A stretch of DNA of 64,000 nucleotides from Campylobacter concisus. GTDB taxonomy: Bacteria > Campylobacterota > Campylobacteria > Campylobacterales > Campylobacteraceae. Both the position numbers and the translations under genes were made by a program. The notes beneath the pieces are model-generated. The model saw only the letters and a program-made list of their open reading frames with translations, was not told where the DNA came from and made no database searches. The stretch spans positions 116,041 through 180,040 of the forward strand of contig NZ_PIRQ01000004.1 of NCBI RefSeq assembly GCF_003048535.1, in the 5' to 3' direction. Position 1 is the first letter of the stretch; every line of letters begins with the position of its first letter. This document shows positions 34,441-43,336 of this stretch, piece after piece.

Positions 34441-35043
34441 ATGAAAATTTTAAAAATTTTAACTATGATTTTACTTTTTACAACTAGCCTTTTTGCTATT
34501 TCAAAAGAGCAGATCAAGCCTGAAGTAGAGATGAAAACAACAAAGGTTATTGAAATTTTAAAAGATACAAATTTAGACAATAACGCAAAGACAAAAGAAA
34601 TTTTTGCTCTTCTTGATCCATTTTTTGACTATAAACAAATGGCAAAGATAAGCCTTGGCAAACGTTACAACAGTCTAAGTAGCGATGAACAGGCTAAATT
34701 TGACGCAGCATTTGAGCAAAAACTAAAAGGCTCATACATAGATAAACTTTTAGGATACAAAGATCAAGAGATACATATAACTGGCGAGAGCGAACCTCAA
34801 AAAAATAGATACTGGCTAACATCTGAGCTTATAAATGATGGCAAGAGCTACGAATTTGTCTATAAATTTTATGACGCTAAAGAGCGTGGTTGGCTCATTT
34901 ACGATCTTGATATCGTTGGCGTAAGCATCATTCAAACATACAGAAGTCAGTTTGGCGATGTGCTAAATAACGCTGATTTCAATACTCTTTTACAAAAGCT
35001 AAACGAAGCTGTTTTGCCTGATCAAAATAAAACTAACCCTTAA
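34441..35043 (+). CDS. mlaC: MlaC-type periplasmic phospholipid carrier
   Basis: MlaC shuttles phospholipid between outer-membrane MlaA and an inner-membrane partner. The 200-residue protein has a signal peptide (ILTMILLFTTSLFA), then LDPFFDYKQMAKISLGKRY and the conserved WLIYDLDIVGVSIIQTYRSQF near the C-terminus. The stop overlaps the RND gene start by one base, which ties it to that transporter; no MlaD, MlaE or MlaF gene is seen here. Confidence 0.88.
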   Translation: MKILKILTMILLFTTSLFAISKEQIKPEVEMKTTKVIEILKDTNLDNNAKTKEIFALLDPFFDYKQMAKISLGKRYNSLSSDEQAKFDAAFEQKLKGSYIDKLLGYKDQEIHITGESEPQKNRYWLTSELINDGKSYEFVYKFYDAKERGWLIYDLDIVGVSIIQTYRSQFGDVLNNADFNTLLQKLNEAVLPDQNKTNP

Positions 35044-37487
35044 TGCGACAAATTTTTAAATTTATCATTGCTAAAAACAAGCTTATTATTGCTCTAATTT
35101 TAGCTTTAAGCGTAGTTTTTGGCTATCTTAGCACCAAGCTTAGCGTTGATGCGTCAGCTGAAACGCTACTGCTTGAGCATGATCCTGACTTAAAAGCTTA
35201 TAGAGAGATAGCCAAACGCTACGACTCACCCGGATTTTTAGTGGTTGCTTTTACTCCAAAAGATGACCTTTTTTCACCTAAAAATTTAGAACTTATCAAA
35301 AATTTAGGCGATGAACTAGCTAAAAACGATATGGTAAATAGCGTCATCTCCATAATAAATATTCCGCTTTTAAATAGTGTAAAAGGCGGGATTACTGGTA
35401 TCTTAGATCATACTCCAACACTGCAAGATAAAGATATAAATATTTCAAAAGCAAAGCTCGAGTTTGCAAAAAGTCCGATTTACAGCGGAAATTTGATAAG
35501 CAAAGATCTAAAAACCACAGCAATTGCTCTAAATTTAAAACAAGATGAGAAATTTAATGAGCTTGTAAATGAGAGAAATTTGCTTAGTCAAAAAGAGTCA
35601 AACGGCACTATCACACAAGCTGAGCGACTTAAGCTAGAGGCTCTTGCCTATGAGTTTAAAGCCTACCGAGATGAGCTTAGAAAAAGTGATCACGAAAACC
35701 TTGAGTCCATAAAAGCAACCATAGCTAAATTTAACGCAAATGACGAGCTATTTTTAGGCGGTGCAAATATGATCGCCGATGATATGATAGGCTTTATAAA
35801 AAGTGATCTTTTGGTCTATGGATTAAGTGTACTTGCTCTTCTTAGCTTTAGTTTATGGCTATTTTTCAGGCAGATTAGATGGATAGTTTTGCCGATGTTT
35901 ATATGTGCCGTAAGTGCCATTTTTACGACCGGAATTTTTGGTATATTTGACTGGGAAGTGACGGTCATTAGCTCAAACTACATCGCACTTCAGCTTATCA
36001 TTACTATTTCAACTGTGATTCACCTTGTCGTTAGCTACCGAGAATTTTACGTAAAGCATCCAAAATATAGCCAAAATCAGCTAATTTATCTAACGCTTCG
36101 TGATAAATTCTCTCCATCTTTTTGGGCGATATTTACAACAGTTATTGGCTTTAGCTCGCTTATGAGTGCTGACATAAAGCCAGTTATCATGCTTGGCATT
36201 ATGATGAGCACTGGCATTAGCGTTTCGCTTGTGCTTGCGTTTTTGCTATTTGGCGCGATAAATGTAAATTTAGAAAAATTAGCTCCTATTAGAACCTTTG
36301 AAAATAGCTTTAAATTTACAAAATACTGCGCAAATTTAGCTCTAAACTCAAGAAAGATTATCTACGTAGTTTGCGCTCTAGTTGTCTGTTTTGGCGTTTA
36401 TGGTATCAGCAAGATAAAGGTTGAGAATAGCTTCATTGGCTACTTTAAAGAAAGCACAGAAATTCGCCAAGGAATGCAAGTTATTGATACCAAGCTTGGC
36501 GGCACGATACCAGTTGATGTGATAGTGAAATTTAAAGAGCAAAAACAAGATAAAAATGCTGAGCAAGATGAGTTTGAAAATGAGTTTGAAAGCAATGCAA
36601 AGGATGCGAAATACTGGTTTAATAGCTATCACACAAGGGTTGCTGAGAAAATTCACGACTATTTAAAAGAGCAAAAATTCGTTGGACATGTAAGCTCGCT
36701 AGCAACCCTTATAAAAGCCATAAAAGAGCTAAATAACGGCGCGAGTGATGATTTTTTATTAGCTGCAATGTATGAGAAATTGCCACAAAATTATAAAAAT
36801 ATCTTATTAAGTCCTTATGTAAGCGTTGAAAATGATGAGCTTAGATTTAGTATAAGGATCGTTGATAGCGACTCCGAGCTTAGACGAAATTTATTTCTAA
36901 AGGAGCTTAGAGAAGGGCTAGCACAGCTTACTAAAAATGACAATGTAAGCATAGAAGTTGCCGGCATGATGGTGCTTTATAATAATATGCTTCAAAATTT
37001 ACTTAGCTCGCAAGTTGATACTTTTGGGCTAACTGTCGCTATACTTTTTGTCATATTTTGCTTTATCTTTAGGAGTATAAAGCTAGCAACCATTGCAATA
37101 GTTTCAAATTTAATCCCGCTTTGCACACTCTTTGGTGTGATGGGATTTTTCGGTATTCCGCTTGATGTGATGAGTATCACAATCGCAGCCATTAGTATTG
37201 GTATCGGTGTTGATGATATCATTCACTACATACACCGCTTTAAAGAAGAAATGCTTACAAAAAGTGTTTTTGAGAGTATTAAAGCTGCTCATGCAAGCAT
37301 CGGATATGCGATGTATTACACATCGTTCACTATTTTTCTTGGCTTTAGCGTGATGATAACCAGTAACTTTATCCCGACCATATATTTTGGCTTACTAACC
37401 GATCTTGTTATGGTATTTATGCTTCTTGGCGCACTAATCATCTTACCAAGCCTCATTGCAAGCTTTGTAAAAAAGCGCGATATTTAA
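35043..37487 (+). CDS. RND/MMPL-family transporter, lipid transport partner
   Basis: An 814-residue inner-membrane RND protein with two halves, each a large periplasmic loop and a six-helix bundle. Residues 10-30 are the first helix, then VDASAETLLLEHDPDLKAY, the sequence typical of MMPL/HpnN-like proteins. The second bundle holds ISIGIGVDDIIHYIHRFKEE, with the Asp pair of proton-driven RND pumps. Its place after mlaA-mlaC matches Cj1371-Cj1373 of C. jejuni and suggests it replaces the MlaFEDB ATPase complex. The direction of lipid transport cannot be inferred from sequence. Confidence 0.85.
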   Translation: MRQIFKFIIAKNKLIIALILALSVVFGYLSTKLSVDASAETLLLEHDPDLKAYREIAKRYDSPGFLVVAFTPKDDLFSPKNLELIKNLGDELAKNDMVNSVISIINIPLLNSVKGGITGILDHTPTLQDKDINISKAKLEFAKSPIYSGNLISKDLKTTAIALNLKQDEKFNELVNERNLLSQKESNGTITQAERLKLEALAYEFKAYRDELRKSDHENLESIKATIAKFNANDELFLGGANMIADDMIGFIKSDLLVYGLSVLALLSFSLWLFFRQIRWIVLPMFICAVSAIFTTGIFGIFDWEVTVISSNYIALQLIITISTVIHLVVSYREFYVKHPKYSQNQLIYLTLRDKFSPSFWAIFTTVIGFSSLMSADIKPVIMLGIMMSTGISVSLVLAFLLFGAINVNLEKLAPIRTFENSFKFTKYCANLALNSRKIIYVVCALVVCFGVYGISKIKVENSFIGYFKESTEIRQGMQVIDTKLGGTIPVDVIVKFKEQKQDKNAEQDEFENEFESNAKDAKYWFNSYHTRVAEKIHDYLKEQKFVGHVSSLATLIKAIKELNNGASDDFLLAAMYEKLPQNYKNILLSPYVSVENDELRFSIRIVDSDSELRRNLFLKELREGLAQLTKNDNVSIEVAGMMVLYNNMLQNLLSSQVDTFGLTVAILFVIFCFIFRSIKLATIAIVSNLIPLCTLFGVMGFFGIPLDVMSITIAAISIGIGVDDIIHYIHRFKEEMLTKSVFESIKAAHASIGYAMYYTSFTIFLGFSVMITSNFIPTIYFGLLTDLVMVFMLLGALIILPSLIASFVKKRDI

Positions 37488-37494
37488 GCTAAAT

Positions 37495-38040
37495 TTATTT
37501 GATAACTTTGATAAATGAGTAGACATCGGCCACGCCGTCAATGTGCTTAGCATACCAAATAGCATGTTTTTCTTGTTCAATGCTATCAACTACGCCGCTA
37601 AATACAACATCGCAGCCAACTATGCTAACACGCACATTTGTGCCCTCAACTATACTATCTTTAAAAAGATTTTGCTTTAAGTTTGCGAGAATTTTTAGAC
37701 TATCGCATGGATATTCTGGCTTTTTGATACGAAGATAGGTATAAATTTTTCGCACGCCATCTGTACTTTTGGCTAGTTCTACTAGCTTATCTTCAAGCTC
37801 TTTACTATCAACAAGTCCGATCAGATAAGCATCTCCGTAAAAAACCTCTATCTCGATATCAATATTACTAAGCCCTTTTGAAAATAAAATTTTGCTTTGT
37901 AGCTTGCTTTGTATAAATTTATCTCTTGTGATCGAGTAAATACCACGTTTATCGCGTGAAATAGAGTACGCATCATAGACATTTAGTGGCGCGGTTGCTG
38001 GGGTTAGTACTGAAGAGCAAGAGCAAAAAAATAGAGCCAA
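37495..38040 (-). CDS. BON-domain lipoprotein
   Basis: A BON-domain protein of at least 181 residues with two BON repeats (about 50-105 and 112-180; VFYGDAYLIGLVDSKELEDK and VSIVGCDVVFSGVVDSIEQE), like OsmY/DolP outer-membrane lipoproteins. The start is unusual. TTG at 38040 is the first standard start but has no ribosome site and leaves only MALFFC as signal. The same frame stays open upstream with LKFSVFAFLALFFCSC, a proper lipoprotein signal, just after AAAAGGA (38074-38080). The real start may be CTG at 38068-38070 or ATT at 38065-38067. Confidence 0.8.
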   Translation of the reverse strand: MALFFCSCSSVLTPATAPLNVYDAYSISRDKRGIYSITRDKFIQSKLQSKILFSKGLSNIDIEIEVFYGDAYLIGLVDSKELEDKLVELAKSTDGVRKIYTYLRIKKPEYPCDSLKILANLKQNLFKDSIVEGTNVRVSIVGCDVVFSGVVDSIEQEKHAIWYAKHIDGVADVYSFIKVIK

Positions 38041-38131
38041 AAATGCAAAAACGCTAAATTTTAAAATCAGAAATCCTTTTATAATTTCAAAAAAGTTTAT
38101 ATAAAATGGACTAAAATTTATCTAAATCTGC

Positions 38132-38137
38132 TAAAAT
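38132..38137 (+). promoter_or_regulatory. Likely -10 box of selC
   Basis: TAAAAT, 9 bases before the 5' end of the tRNA, a good distance for a transcription start just ahead of the mature end. Confidence 0.45.
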
Positions 38138-38146
38138 AACGCGCAC

Positions 38147-38244
38147 GGAGGATAAAGTAATCTGGTGATGCTCACGGGCTTCAAACCCGATGACTGGGCG
38201 GTTGACCGTCTGGTGGGGAGTTCGATTCTCTCATCCTCTCGCCA
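38147..38244 (+). tRNA. selC: tRNA-Sec (anticodon TCA)
   Basis: A tRNA of 98 bases with anticodon TCA at 38181-38183 in loop CTTCAAA, closed by GGG/CCC. The acceptor GGAGGAT pairs with ATCCTCT near the 3' end, the T arm is GGGAG-TTCGATT-CTCTC, CCA is encoded, and the variable arm is very long (about 9 bp, ACTGGGCGG with CCGTCTGGT around TTGA). This is the hallmark of tRNA-Sec. It implies selenoproteins, in Campylobacter chiefly formate dehydrogenase; selA, selB and fdhA are not in the window. Confidence 0.95.
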
Positions 38245-38250
38245 CTCACT

Positions 38251-38910
38251 TTAAATTTTACTTTTATCAAGCAAATTTATAATCCCAAACAAAATAAAGC
38301 TTAATACAACCAAAATAAGGCTTAAAACTAGTGCTTCATCGCTTTTACCATCGTATACGGCATTATAAATGGCAAGCGAAATAGTGTCTGTTTTGCCTAT
38401 GATATTGCCACCCAAAATTAGTGTTATGCCAACCTCACCAAGCCCACGCGAGATCGCTAAGATAAAAGCCGCTGCTACGCTTTTCGCAACGCATGGAAAG
38501 AGCACGAAAATAGCTGTTTGAAATTTATCTTTCCCAAGGCTATATGCTGCTTCACTTAGGCTTTTTGAAAGTGAGCCAAGAGCAGAAGCGACAGGCTTTA
38601 CAAAAAGTGGCAAAGAGGCTATAAAAGCAGCTAACACAAGAGCCTTAAAACTAAAAATAATTTCTAAATTTAAAGCCTTACCGACGATGCCATTTTTACC
38701 AAGCAGATAAAGCAGTAAAAATCCAGTTGCAATAGGTGGAAAGATGAGTGGAAAAGTTACGATCATCTCTAAAATAGCTTTAAATTTGACCTTACCAAAA
38801 GCTAAATAATAAGCCAAAGCCAGCCCAAAAATGATAAGCAAAGCCACTTGGCACAAAATGACCTTTATGCTTAAAACCAGAGGATCAAATAGCCAAGAGA
38901 GCTCTTGCAA
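38251..38910 (-). CDS. ModB-like oxyanion ABC permease without linked ATPase
   Basis: An inner-membrane permease of 219 residues with five to six helices. The coupling motif EAAYSLGKDKFQTAIFVLFP and the later ISRGLGEVGITLILGGNIIG match molybdate/tungstate permeases and resemble modB in this window. It follows a ModA-like gene by 8 bp, and no ATP-binding gene is attached. It may share ModC (30780-31637) or another ATPase. Molybdate or tungstate is the likely cargo, but sulfate-family anions cannot be excluded. Confidence 0.82.
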   Translation of the reverse strand: MQELSWLFDPLVLSIKVILCQVALLIIFGLALAYYLAFGKVKFKAILEMIVTFPLIFPPIATGFLLLYLLGKNGIVGKALNLEIIFSFKALVLAAFIASLPLFVKPVASALGSLSKSLSEAAYSLGKDKFQTAIFVLFPCVAKSVAAAFILAISRGLGEVGITLILGGNIIGKTDTISLAIYNAVYDGKSDEALVLSLILVVLSFILFGIINLLDKSKI

Positions 38911-38918
38911 ATTTAGCC

Positions 38919-39617
38919 TTATCTTATGCCAAATTTGGTGTAAATTTCTTTTGATCTCTCGCTTTTTAGCTCATCCAGAAATTTAACGCAATCAGCCTTT
39001 TTATCGCATTCTTCAACCTTTGCAGCTACGATGTTTGCTGGAGCGTAAAGCGATTTGTCTATCAAGATAAAACTACCAAATTCGTCTTTGTGCGCATTTA
39101 GTTCGGTCTGGTTGATGAACCCAGCATCAACTTCACCGTTTAATATATATGTAACGACTTGTGGTACGCCGGCAACTGCTAAAATTTTATCCTTTAGTTC
39201 GCCACTTAAATTTGCTTTTTGCATAAATTCATTCGCTCTTTTACCATAAACAGTCTTTGTTGCGTCTGGCATAGCGATCTTAGAAAGCGCTTTTAGCTCT
39301 TCAACTTTTTCAATTTTCACACCTTTTTTAGTAGCTAGCACCAAAGCGCCTGAGCCTAAATTTACATATTCAGTGATTTTTAGATCAGATTTTTTCAAAA
39401 AGTCCTCGTCGCCTACGATCACGTCAGTTTTGCCCTCTTTTGCCTGAGCCATGATAGCTGTGATGTTTGCAAAAGAAGTGTCGATATTTACGCCATCTTT
39501 TTTGAGGTTTTGTGCGACTGCCTCAACTATCTTTTTATATCCGCCACCAGCACTTACTAGCAAATTTTCATTGCCAAATGCAAAAATTGCGGCCATTAGA
39601 AGTAAAAACTTTTTCAT
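38919..39617 (-). CDS. ModA-like periplasmic oxyanion-binding protein
   Basis: A substrate-binding protein of 232 residues with signal peptide MKKFLLLMAAIFAFG. The fold is that of the ModA family (LLVSAGGGYKKIVEAVAQ, then VIVGDEDFLKK and MPDATKTVYGKRANEF), but the ligand motifs differ from modA at 32026-32781: the GASGGL loop is replaced by ANITAIMAQ. A different oxyanion, such as tungstate, or a different affinity is plausible. It heads a two-gene unit with the ModB-like permease, divergent from the pncB gene. Confidence 0.8.
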   Translation of the reverse strand: MKKFLLLMAAIFAFGNENLLVSAGGGYKKIVEAVAQNLKKDGVNIDTSFANITAIMAQAKEGKTDVIVGDEDFLKKSDLKITEYVNLGSGALVLATKKGVKIEKVEELKALSKIAMPDATKTVYGKRANEFMQKANLSGELKDKILAVAGVPQVVTYILNGEVDAGFINQTELNAHKDEFGSFILIDKSLYAPANIVAAKVEECDKKADCVKFLDELKSERSKEIYTKFGIR

Positions 39618-39717
39618 ATTTTTCCTTTAAAAGTAAAATTTCACGATTTTATAAAATATACTCTTATATACTCTTAAAATATATTTTTATAACTTATTTG
39701 GCTTTTTGCCAAAATGG

Positions 39718-39741
39718 TATAATCCCAACAAAACAAAAGGA
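39718..39741 (+). promoter_or_regulatory. pncB -10 box and ribosome site
   Basis: TATAAT at 39718-39723 and AAAAGGA at 39735-39741 precede the ATG at 39747. Confidence 0.5.
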
Positions 39742-39746
39742 TAGGC

Positions 39747-40835
39747 ATGAACGAACTTGAGCTAAAGATGCAAGGTAAGATAGATAGGCTAACGGATAAT
39801 ACTTTTAAGCTAGATCCAAGGATCGGCGAGGGCTACTTTACTGCGAAATATTTTCTAAAAGTAAATAAGATAATTAAGCAAAACCTGCCAGATCAGCATG
39901 TGACAATGCAGTTCTTTCAAAGGCGCGATGATATCGTGCTTTGTGGCATTGACGAAGTTTTAGCCGTCATCAATAAATTTGCCAAAGACCCAAACGAGCT
40001 TGAAATTTACGCGCTTAATGATGGCGATATCATAAACGCAAACGAGCCAGTTTTAAAAATAAGCGGCAAGTATGAAAATTTTGGCTTTTTAGAAAATGTG
40101 ATAGATGCGACGCTTACTAGAAGAAGCTGCGTAGCGACAAACTCAAGAGACGTGATAAGAGCGGCAAACGGCAAAGACGTCTTTAGCATGGCGGATAGGC
40201 AAGACGACATCTGCACGCAACCAGGCGATGGATACGCCTCGTTTATCGGTGGGATCAAAAAGGTCGCCACAGACGCTCAGGGCGAGCTTACAGGGCTAAA
40301 AGGTGGTGGCACCATGCCTCATGCGCTTATTCAAATGTGCGGTGGAGATATAGTAAAAGCCTCAGAAATTTATGCTAAAACCTTTGAAAATGAAAAGATC
40401 ACGGCATTAGTTGATTATAACAACGACGTGATTACAGACGCATTAAAGGCTGCAAATGCCTTAAAAGAGAGGCTTGGCGCGGTTAGGGTTGATACTAGTA
40501 AAAATTTGATAGATAAATATTTTGAGGACAAAGACACGAGTAAATTTGACCCGCACGGTGTTTGCAAGGAGCTTATATTTGCTCTAAGAGAGGCACTTGA
40601 TAAAGCTGGCTTTAAGCACGTTAAGATCGTCGTTAGCTCAGGTTTTAGTCCTAAGATTATAGAATATTTTGAAGCTTATAACACGCCGGTTGATACTTAT
40701 GGCGTGGGAAGTTATCTTGTTAAAAATGACATTTGTGGCTTTACTGGCGATTTAGTCGAGCTAAACGGCAAAGATGAGGCTAAATTTGGCAGGAAAAATT
40801 TCGCTTCAGATAGGCTAAAAAGAGTAAAATTTTAA
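39747..40835 (+). CDS. pncB: Nicotinate phosphoribosyltransferase
   Basis: This enzyme joins nicotinate to phosphoribosyl pyrophosphate in NAD salvage. The 362-residue protein has the quinolinate/nicotinate PRTase fold: a first domain (DPRIGEGYFTAKYFLKVNKI, FQRRDDIVLCGIDEVL), RRSCVATNSRDVIRAANGK, then the barrel motifs GGTMPHALIQMCGGD, VDTSKNL, IVVSSGFSPKIIEYFE and DTYGVGSYLV. It belongs to the short form of the family. A nearby start of its own promoter suggests independent expression, with the small gene at 40844 following after 8 bp. Confidence 0.88.
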   Translation: MNELELKMQGKIDRLTDNTFKLDPRIGEGYFTAKYFLKVNKIIKQNLPDQHVTMQFFQRRDDIVLCGIDEVLAVINKFAKDPNELEIYALNDGDIINANEPVLKISGKYENFGFLENVIDATLTRRSCVATNSRDVIRAANGKDVFSMADRQDDICTQPGDGYASFIGGIKKVATDAQGELTGLKGGGTMPHALIQMCGGDIVKASEIYAKTFENEKITALVDYNNDVITDALKAANALKERLGAVRVDTSKNLIDKYFEDKDTSKFDPHGVCKELIFALREALDKAGFKHVKIVVSSGFSPKIIEYFEAYNTPVDTYGVGSYLVKNDICGFTGDLVELNGKDEAKFGRKNFASDRLKRVKF

Positions 40836-40843
40836 GAGAAAAG

Positions 40844-41341
40844 ATGAAATTTATAAAAATTTTAATATTTCTAGCGCTTTTTCTAACCGTTTGCACTGCC
40901 GCAAACTACGCTAATGCCTTTGAAAAGATTGGCATCCTTGAAGACGGAGTTTATCGCTTTAGCAAAAATGGACTTGGCGTCAAAAAAGACCTGCTTGTAA
41001 AGGTGATCTCGGTTCAAAACGCGGACAGCACACGCAAAAAGATCATCTCCATGCTAAATATCCCTAAAAATTCTAAAATTACGGACTTTAAAACAAGCGA
41101 TGCAGGCGTAATAGTGTGGCCATTTTACGAGATTGAGGGCAAATTTTTAACGACAATAATCGTTGAAAATATAAAAAAAGAAGATAGCGATCAAAAACTG
41201 CTTAAGATGCTTGAACTTAAACATCCGTTTTACTCGATAATCTTCGCACGAAGAAAGGGTGCCAAAGACGCCATAGACGTGAAATACATGCTAAATTTCA
41301 AAGAGGCAAAGCTGGTAAAATCGTTTAAAAACCGTCCTTAA
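40844..41341 (+). CDS. Hypothetical secreted protein
   Basis: An unrecognised protein of 165 residues with a clear signal peptide (MKFIKILIFLALFLTVCTAANYA). The mature part is basic, with KITDFKTSDAGVIVWPFYEI in the centre and no cysteine pattern or catalytic motif. It follows the nicotinate phosphoribosyltransferase gene by 8 bp and is probably co-transcribed, but nothing links their roles. It could be periplasmic, or membrane-anchored if the signal is not cleaved. Confidence 0.65.
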   Translation: MKFIKILIFLALFLTVCTAANYANAFEKIGILEDGVYRFSKNGLGVKKDLLVKVISVQNADSTRKKIISMLNIPKNSKITDFKTSDAGVIVWPFYEIEGKFLTTIIVENIKKEDSDQKLLKMLELKHPFYSIIFARRKGAKDAIDVKYMLNFKEAKLVKSFKNRP

Positions 41342-41395
41342 AACTTTATTTTAAATAAATTTCATTAAAATGGCGTAATCAAAAAAGGATCATCT

Positions 41396-42268
41396 TTGCA
41401 AAATTTCAAGAATATAAACGTTGCTCACTCGCCTGATGCTGACGATATTTTCATGTATGCCGCGGTCAAATTTGGCTGGGTTAGCAGTAAAAATTTAGCC
41501 TTCACATCAAAGGCGCTTGATATAGAAACACTAAACGAGGAGGCGCTAAAAGGCACTTATGAGGCCACAGCAATCAGCTTTGCACTCTATCCAAAAATTT
41601 GCGATGAATTTGCACTTTTGCGCTGTGCGGTGAGCTTTGGCAATGGATATGGCCCAAAGCTTATCAAGCTAAAAGATAAACAGCTAAAGCGAAATTTTAA
41701 GGTCGCACTCTCTGGCAAAAACACGACAAATGCCCTGCTCTTTCGCATAGCCTACCCAGAGGCAAGGATCGTTTATAAAAATTTCTTAGAGATCGAAAAT
41801 GCTGTGCTTAGCGGCGAGGTCGATGCTGGTGTGCTCATACATGAAAGTATCTTAAATTTCTCAGACCAGCTCTGCGTAGAGCGTGAGATTTGGGACATTT
41901 GGAGCGAGCTAAACGGCGAAAATTTACCGCTTCCACTTGGTGGCATGGCGCTTAGACGAAGCCTACCCATAACCGATGCGATCGAGTGTGAGAGAGTGCT
42001 TAGCGAGGCCGTTAGGATTGCCACTTCGCACAAGCCATTTTTATCTCACATGCTAATGGAGCGAAATCTTATCAGAGTTGGCAAAGAAGAGCTAAAAACG
42101 TATCTAAATTTATACGCAAATGACGAGTCTATAAGCATGAACGAAACTCAGTTAAAAGCGCTAAATAAACTCTATCAAATAGGCTATGACAAAGGTTTTT
42201 TTGAAAAGCCAATCGACGTAAACGACTACCTAATCCCAACTGAATATAACGAAGTAAGGTTTAGCTGA
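41396..42268 (+). CDS. mqnD: Menaquinone biosynthesis protein MqnD
   Basis: MqnD forms 1,4-dihydroxy-6-naphthoate from cyclic dehypoxanthine futalosine in the futalosine route to menaquinone. The 290-residue protein begins near the family motif HSPDADDIFMYAA, followed by a periplasmic-binding-like fold with CAVSFGNGYGPKLIKL, GKNTTNALLFRIAYP and VDAGVLIHESILNF (catalytic His in that stretch). It starts with TTG at 41396, supported by AAGGA at 41385-41389 and a TAAAAT box at 41366-41371. Its stop overlaps the fliQ ATG. Confidence 0.9.
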   Translation: MQNFKNINVAHSPDADDIFMYAAVKFGWVSSKNLAFTSKALDIETLNEEALKGTYEATAISFALYPKICDEFALLRCAVSFGNGYGPKLIKLKDKQLKRNFKVALSGKNTTNALLFRIAYPEARIVYKNFLEIENAVLSGEVDAGVLIHESILNFSDQLCVEREIWDIWSELNGENLPLPLGGMALRRSLPITDAIECERVLSEAVRIATSHKPFLSHMLMERNLIRVGKEELKTYLNLYANDESISMNETQLKALNKLYQIGYDKGFFEKPIDVNDYLIPTEYNEVRFS

Positions 42269-42534
42269 TGCAAAGTACGCTTGTCTCACTTGGAGTTGAA
42301 ACCTTTAAGATCGCCCTTTACATCAGCCTTCCGATGCTACTAAGCGGACTAATCGCTGGTCTTATCATCTCCATTTTCCAAGCGACTACGCAGATAAACG
42401 AAACTACACTAAGTTTCGTGCCAAAAATTTTGCTAGTCGTCGTTGTCATCATATTTTTAATGCCCTGGATGATCTCGATGATGGTTGAATTTACCACTCG
42501 TATGTTTGACTTTATACCGGAATTTATCCAGTGA
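42268..42534 (+). CDS. fliQ: Flagellar export protein FliQ
   Basis: FliQ is part of the FliPQR export gate in the inner membrane. The 88-residue protein has two hydrophobic hairpin helices and the typical IALYISLPMLLSGLIAGLII and QATTQINETTLSFVPKI segments, the latter near-universal in FliQ/SctS. It overlaps mqnD by one base and murB by 4 bases, an arrangement shared with C. jejuni. Confidence 0.95.
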   Translation: MQSTLVSLGVETFKIALYISLPMLLSGLIAGLIISIFQATTQINETTLSFVPKILLVVVVIIFLMPWMISMMVEFTTRMFDFIPEFIQ

Positions 42535-43328
42535 CGAGGCTTGTTGATTTTTCTAAATTTACCTCGGTTAGGATAGGCGGCGTGCATGAAATTTTTGAGG
42601 TTAATTGCCTTGATGATCTAAATTCGCCTGAATTTTTAGGTGCTGTGATGATAGGTGGGGGTAACAACCTACTTATCTCGCCAAATCCCCCAAAAATAGC
42701 GATGCTCGGCAAGAGCTTTGACTATATAAATTTAGAACGCATCGGCGAGAAAATTTACCTTGAGATAGGTGCTGCGACAAAATCAGCTAAAATTTATAAC
42801 TTCTCAAAACAAAACAACATAGCTCACCTTGAGCTTTTAAAAAATATCCCTGGCACGCTTGGCGGACTTATCAAGATGAACGCTGGCTTGCTTAAATTTA
42901 GCATAAGTGACAACCTCACGCATGTGCGTCTGGCTCGTGGCTGGGTGAGCAAAGATGAGATAAGCTTTAGCTACCGCCACAGCGGCATAGATGAGGCTAT
43001 TTTGGGAGCTAAATTTGAGCTTCGTAGCGGCTTTGACGCGGGCATATCTGATGCCATAAGCGCAAAAAGGGCAAATCAACCAAAAGGAGCTAGCTTTGGC
43101 AGCTGCTTTGTAAATCCAGAAGGGCACTTTGCAGGGGCATTGCTCGAGGCTGTTGGACTAAAGGGATACGCTATCGGCGGAGCGAAATTTAGCGAGGAGC
43201 ACGCAAATTTTTTGATAAATTTTAACCACGCAAGCTTTGAGGACGCCACTAGCCTTATAAATTTGGCAAAGGCTAGAGTTTTAGAGAAATTTGGCGTAGA
43301 GCTTAAGACTGAAGTTTGCATTTTATAA
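42531..43328 (+). CDS. murB: UDP-N-acetylenolpyruvoylglucosamine reductase
   Basis: MurB reduces UDP-GlcNAc-enolpyruvate to UDP-MurNAc with FAD and NADPH in peptidoglycan synthesis. The 265-residue type II enzyme has TSVRIGG near the N-terminus, the FAD site GGGNNLLISPNPP, IPGTLGGLIKMNAG and GASFGSCFVNPEGHFAGALLE. The catalytic Ser of type I enzymes lies in the SFGSCF region. It starts with GTG overlapping the fliQ stop. Confidence 0.94.
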   Translation: MTRLVDFSKFTSVRIGGVHEIFEVNCLDDLNSPEFLGAVMIGGGNNLLISPNPPKIAMLGKSFDYINLERIGEKIYLEIGAATKSAKIYNFSKQNNIAHLELLKNIPGTLGGLIKMNAGLLKFSISDNLTHVRLARGWVSKDEISFSYRHSGIDEAILGAKFELRSGFDAGISDAISAKRANQPKGASFGSCFVNPEGHFAGALLEAVGLKGYAIGGAKFSEEHANFLINFNHASFEDATSLINLAKARVLEKFGVELKTEVCIL

Positions 43329-43336
43329 GGACGATG

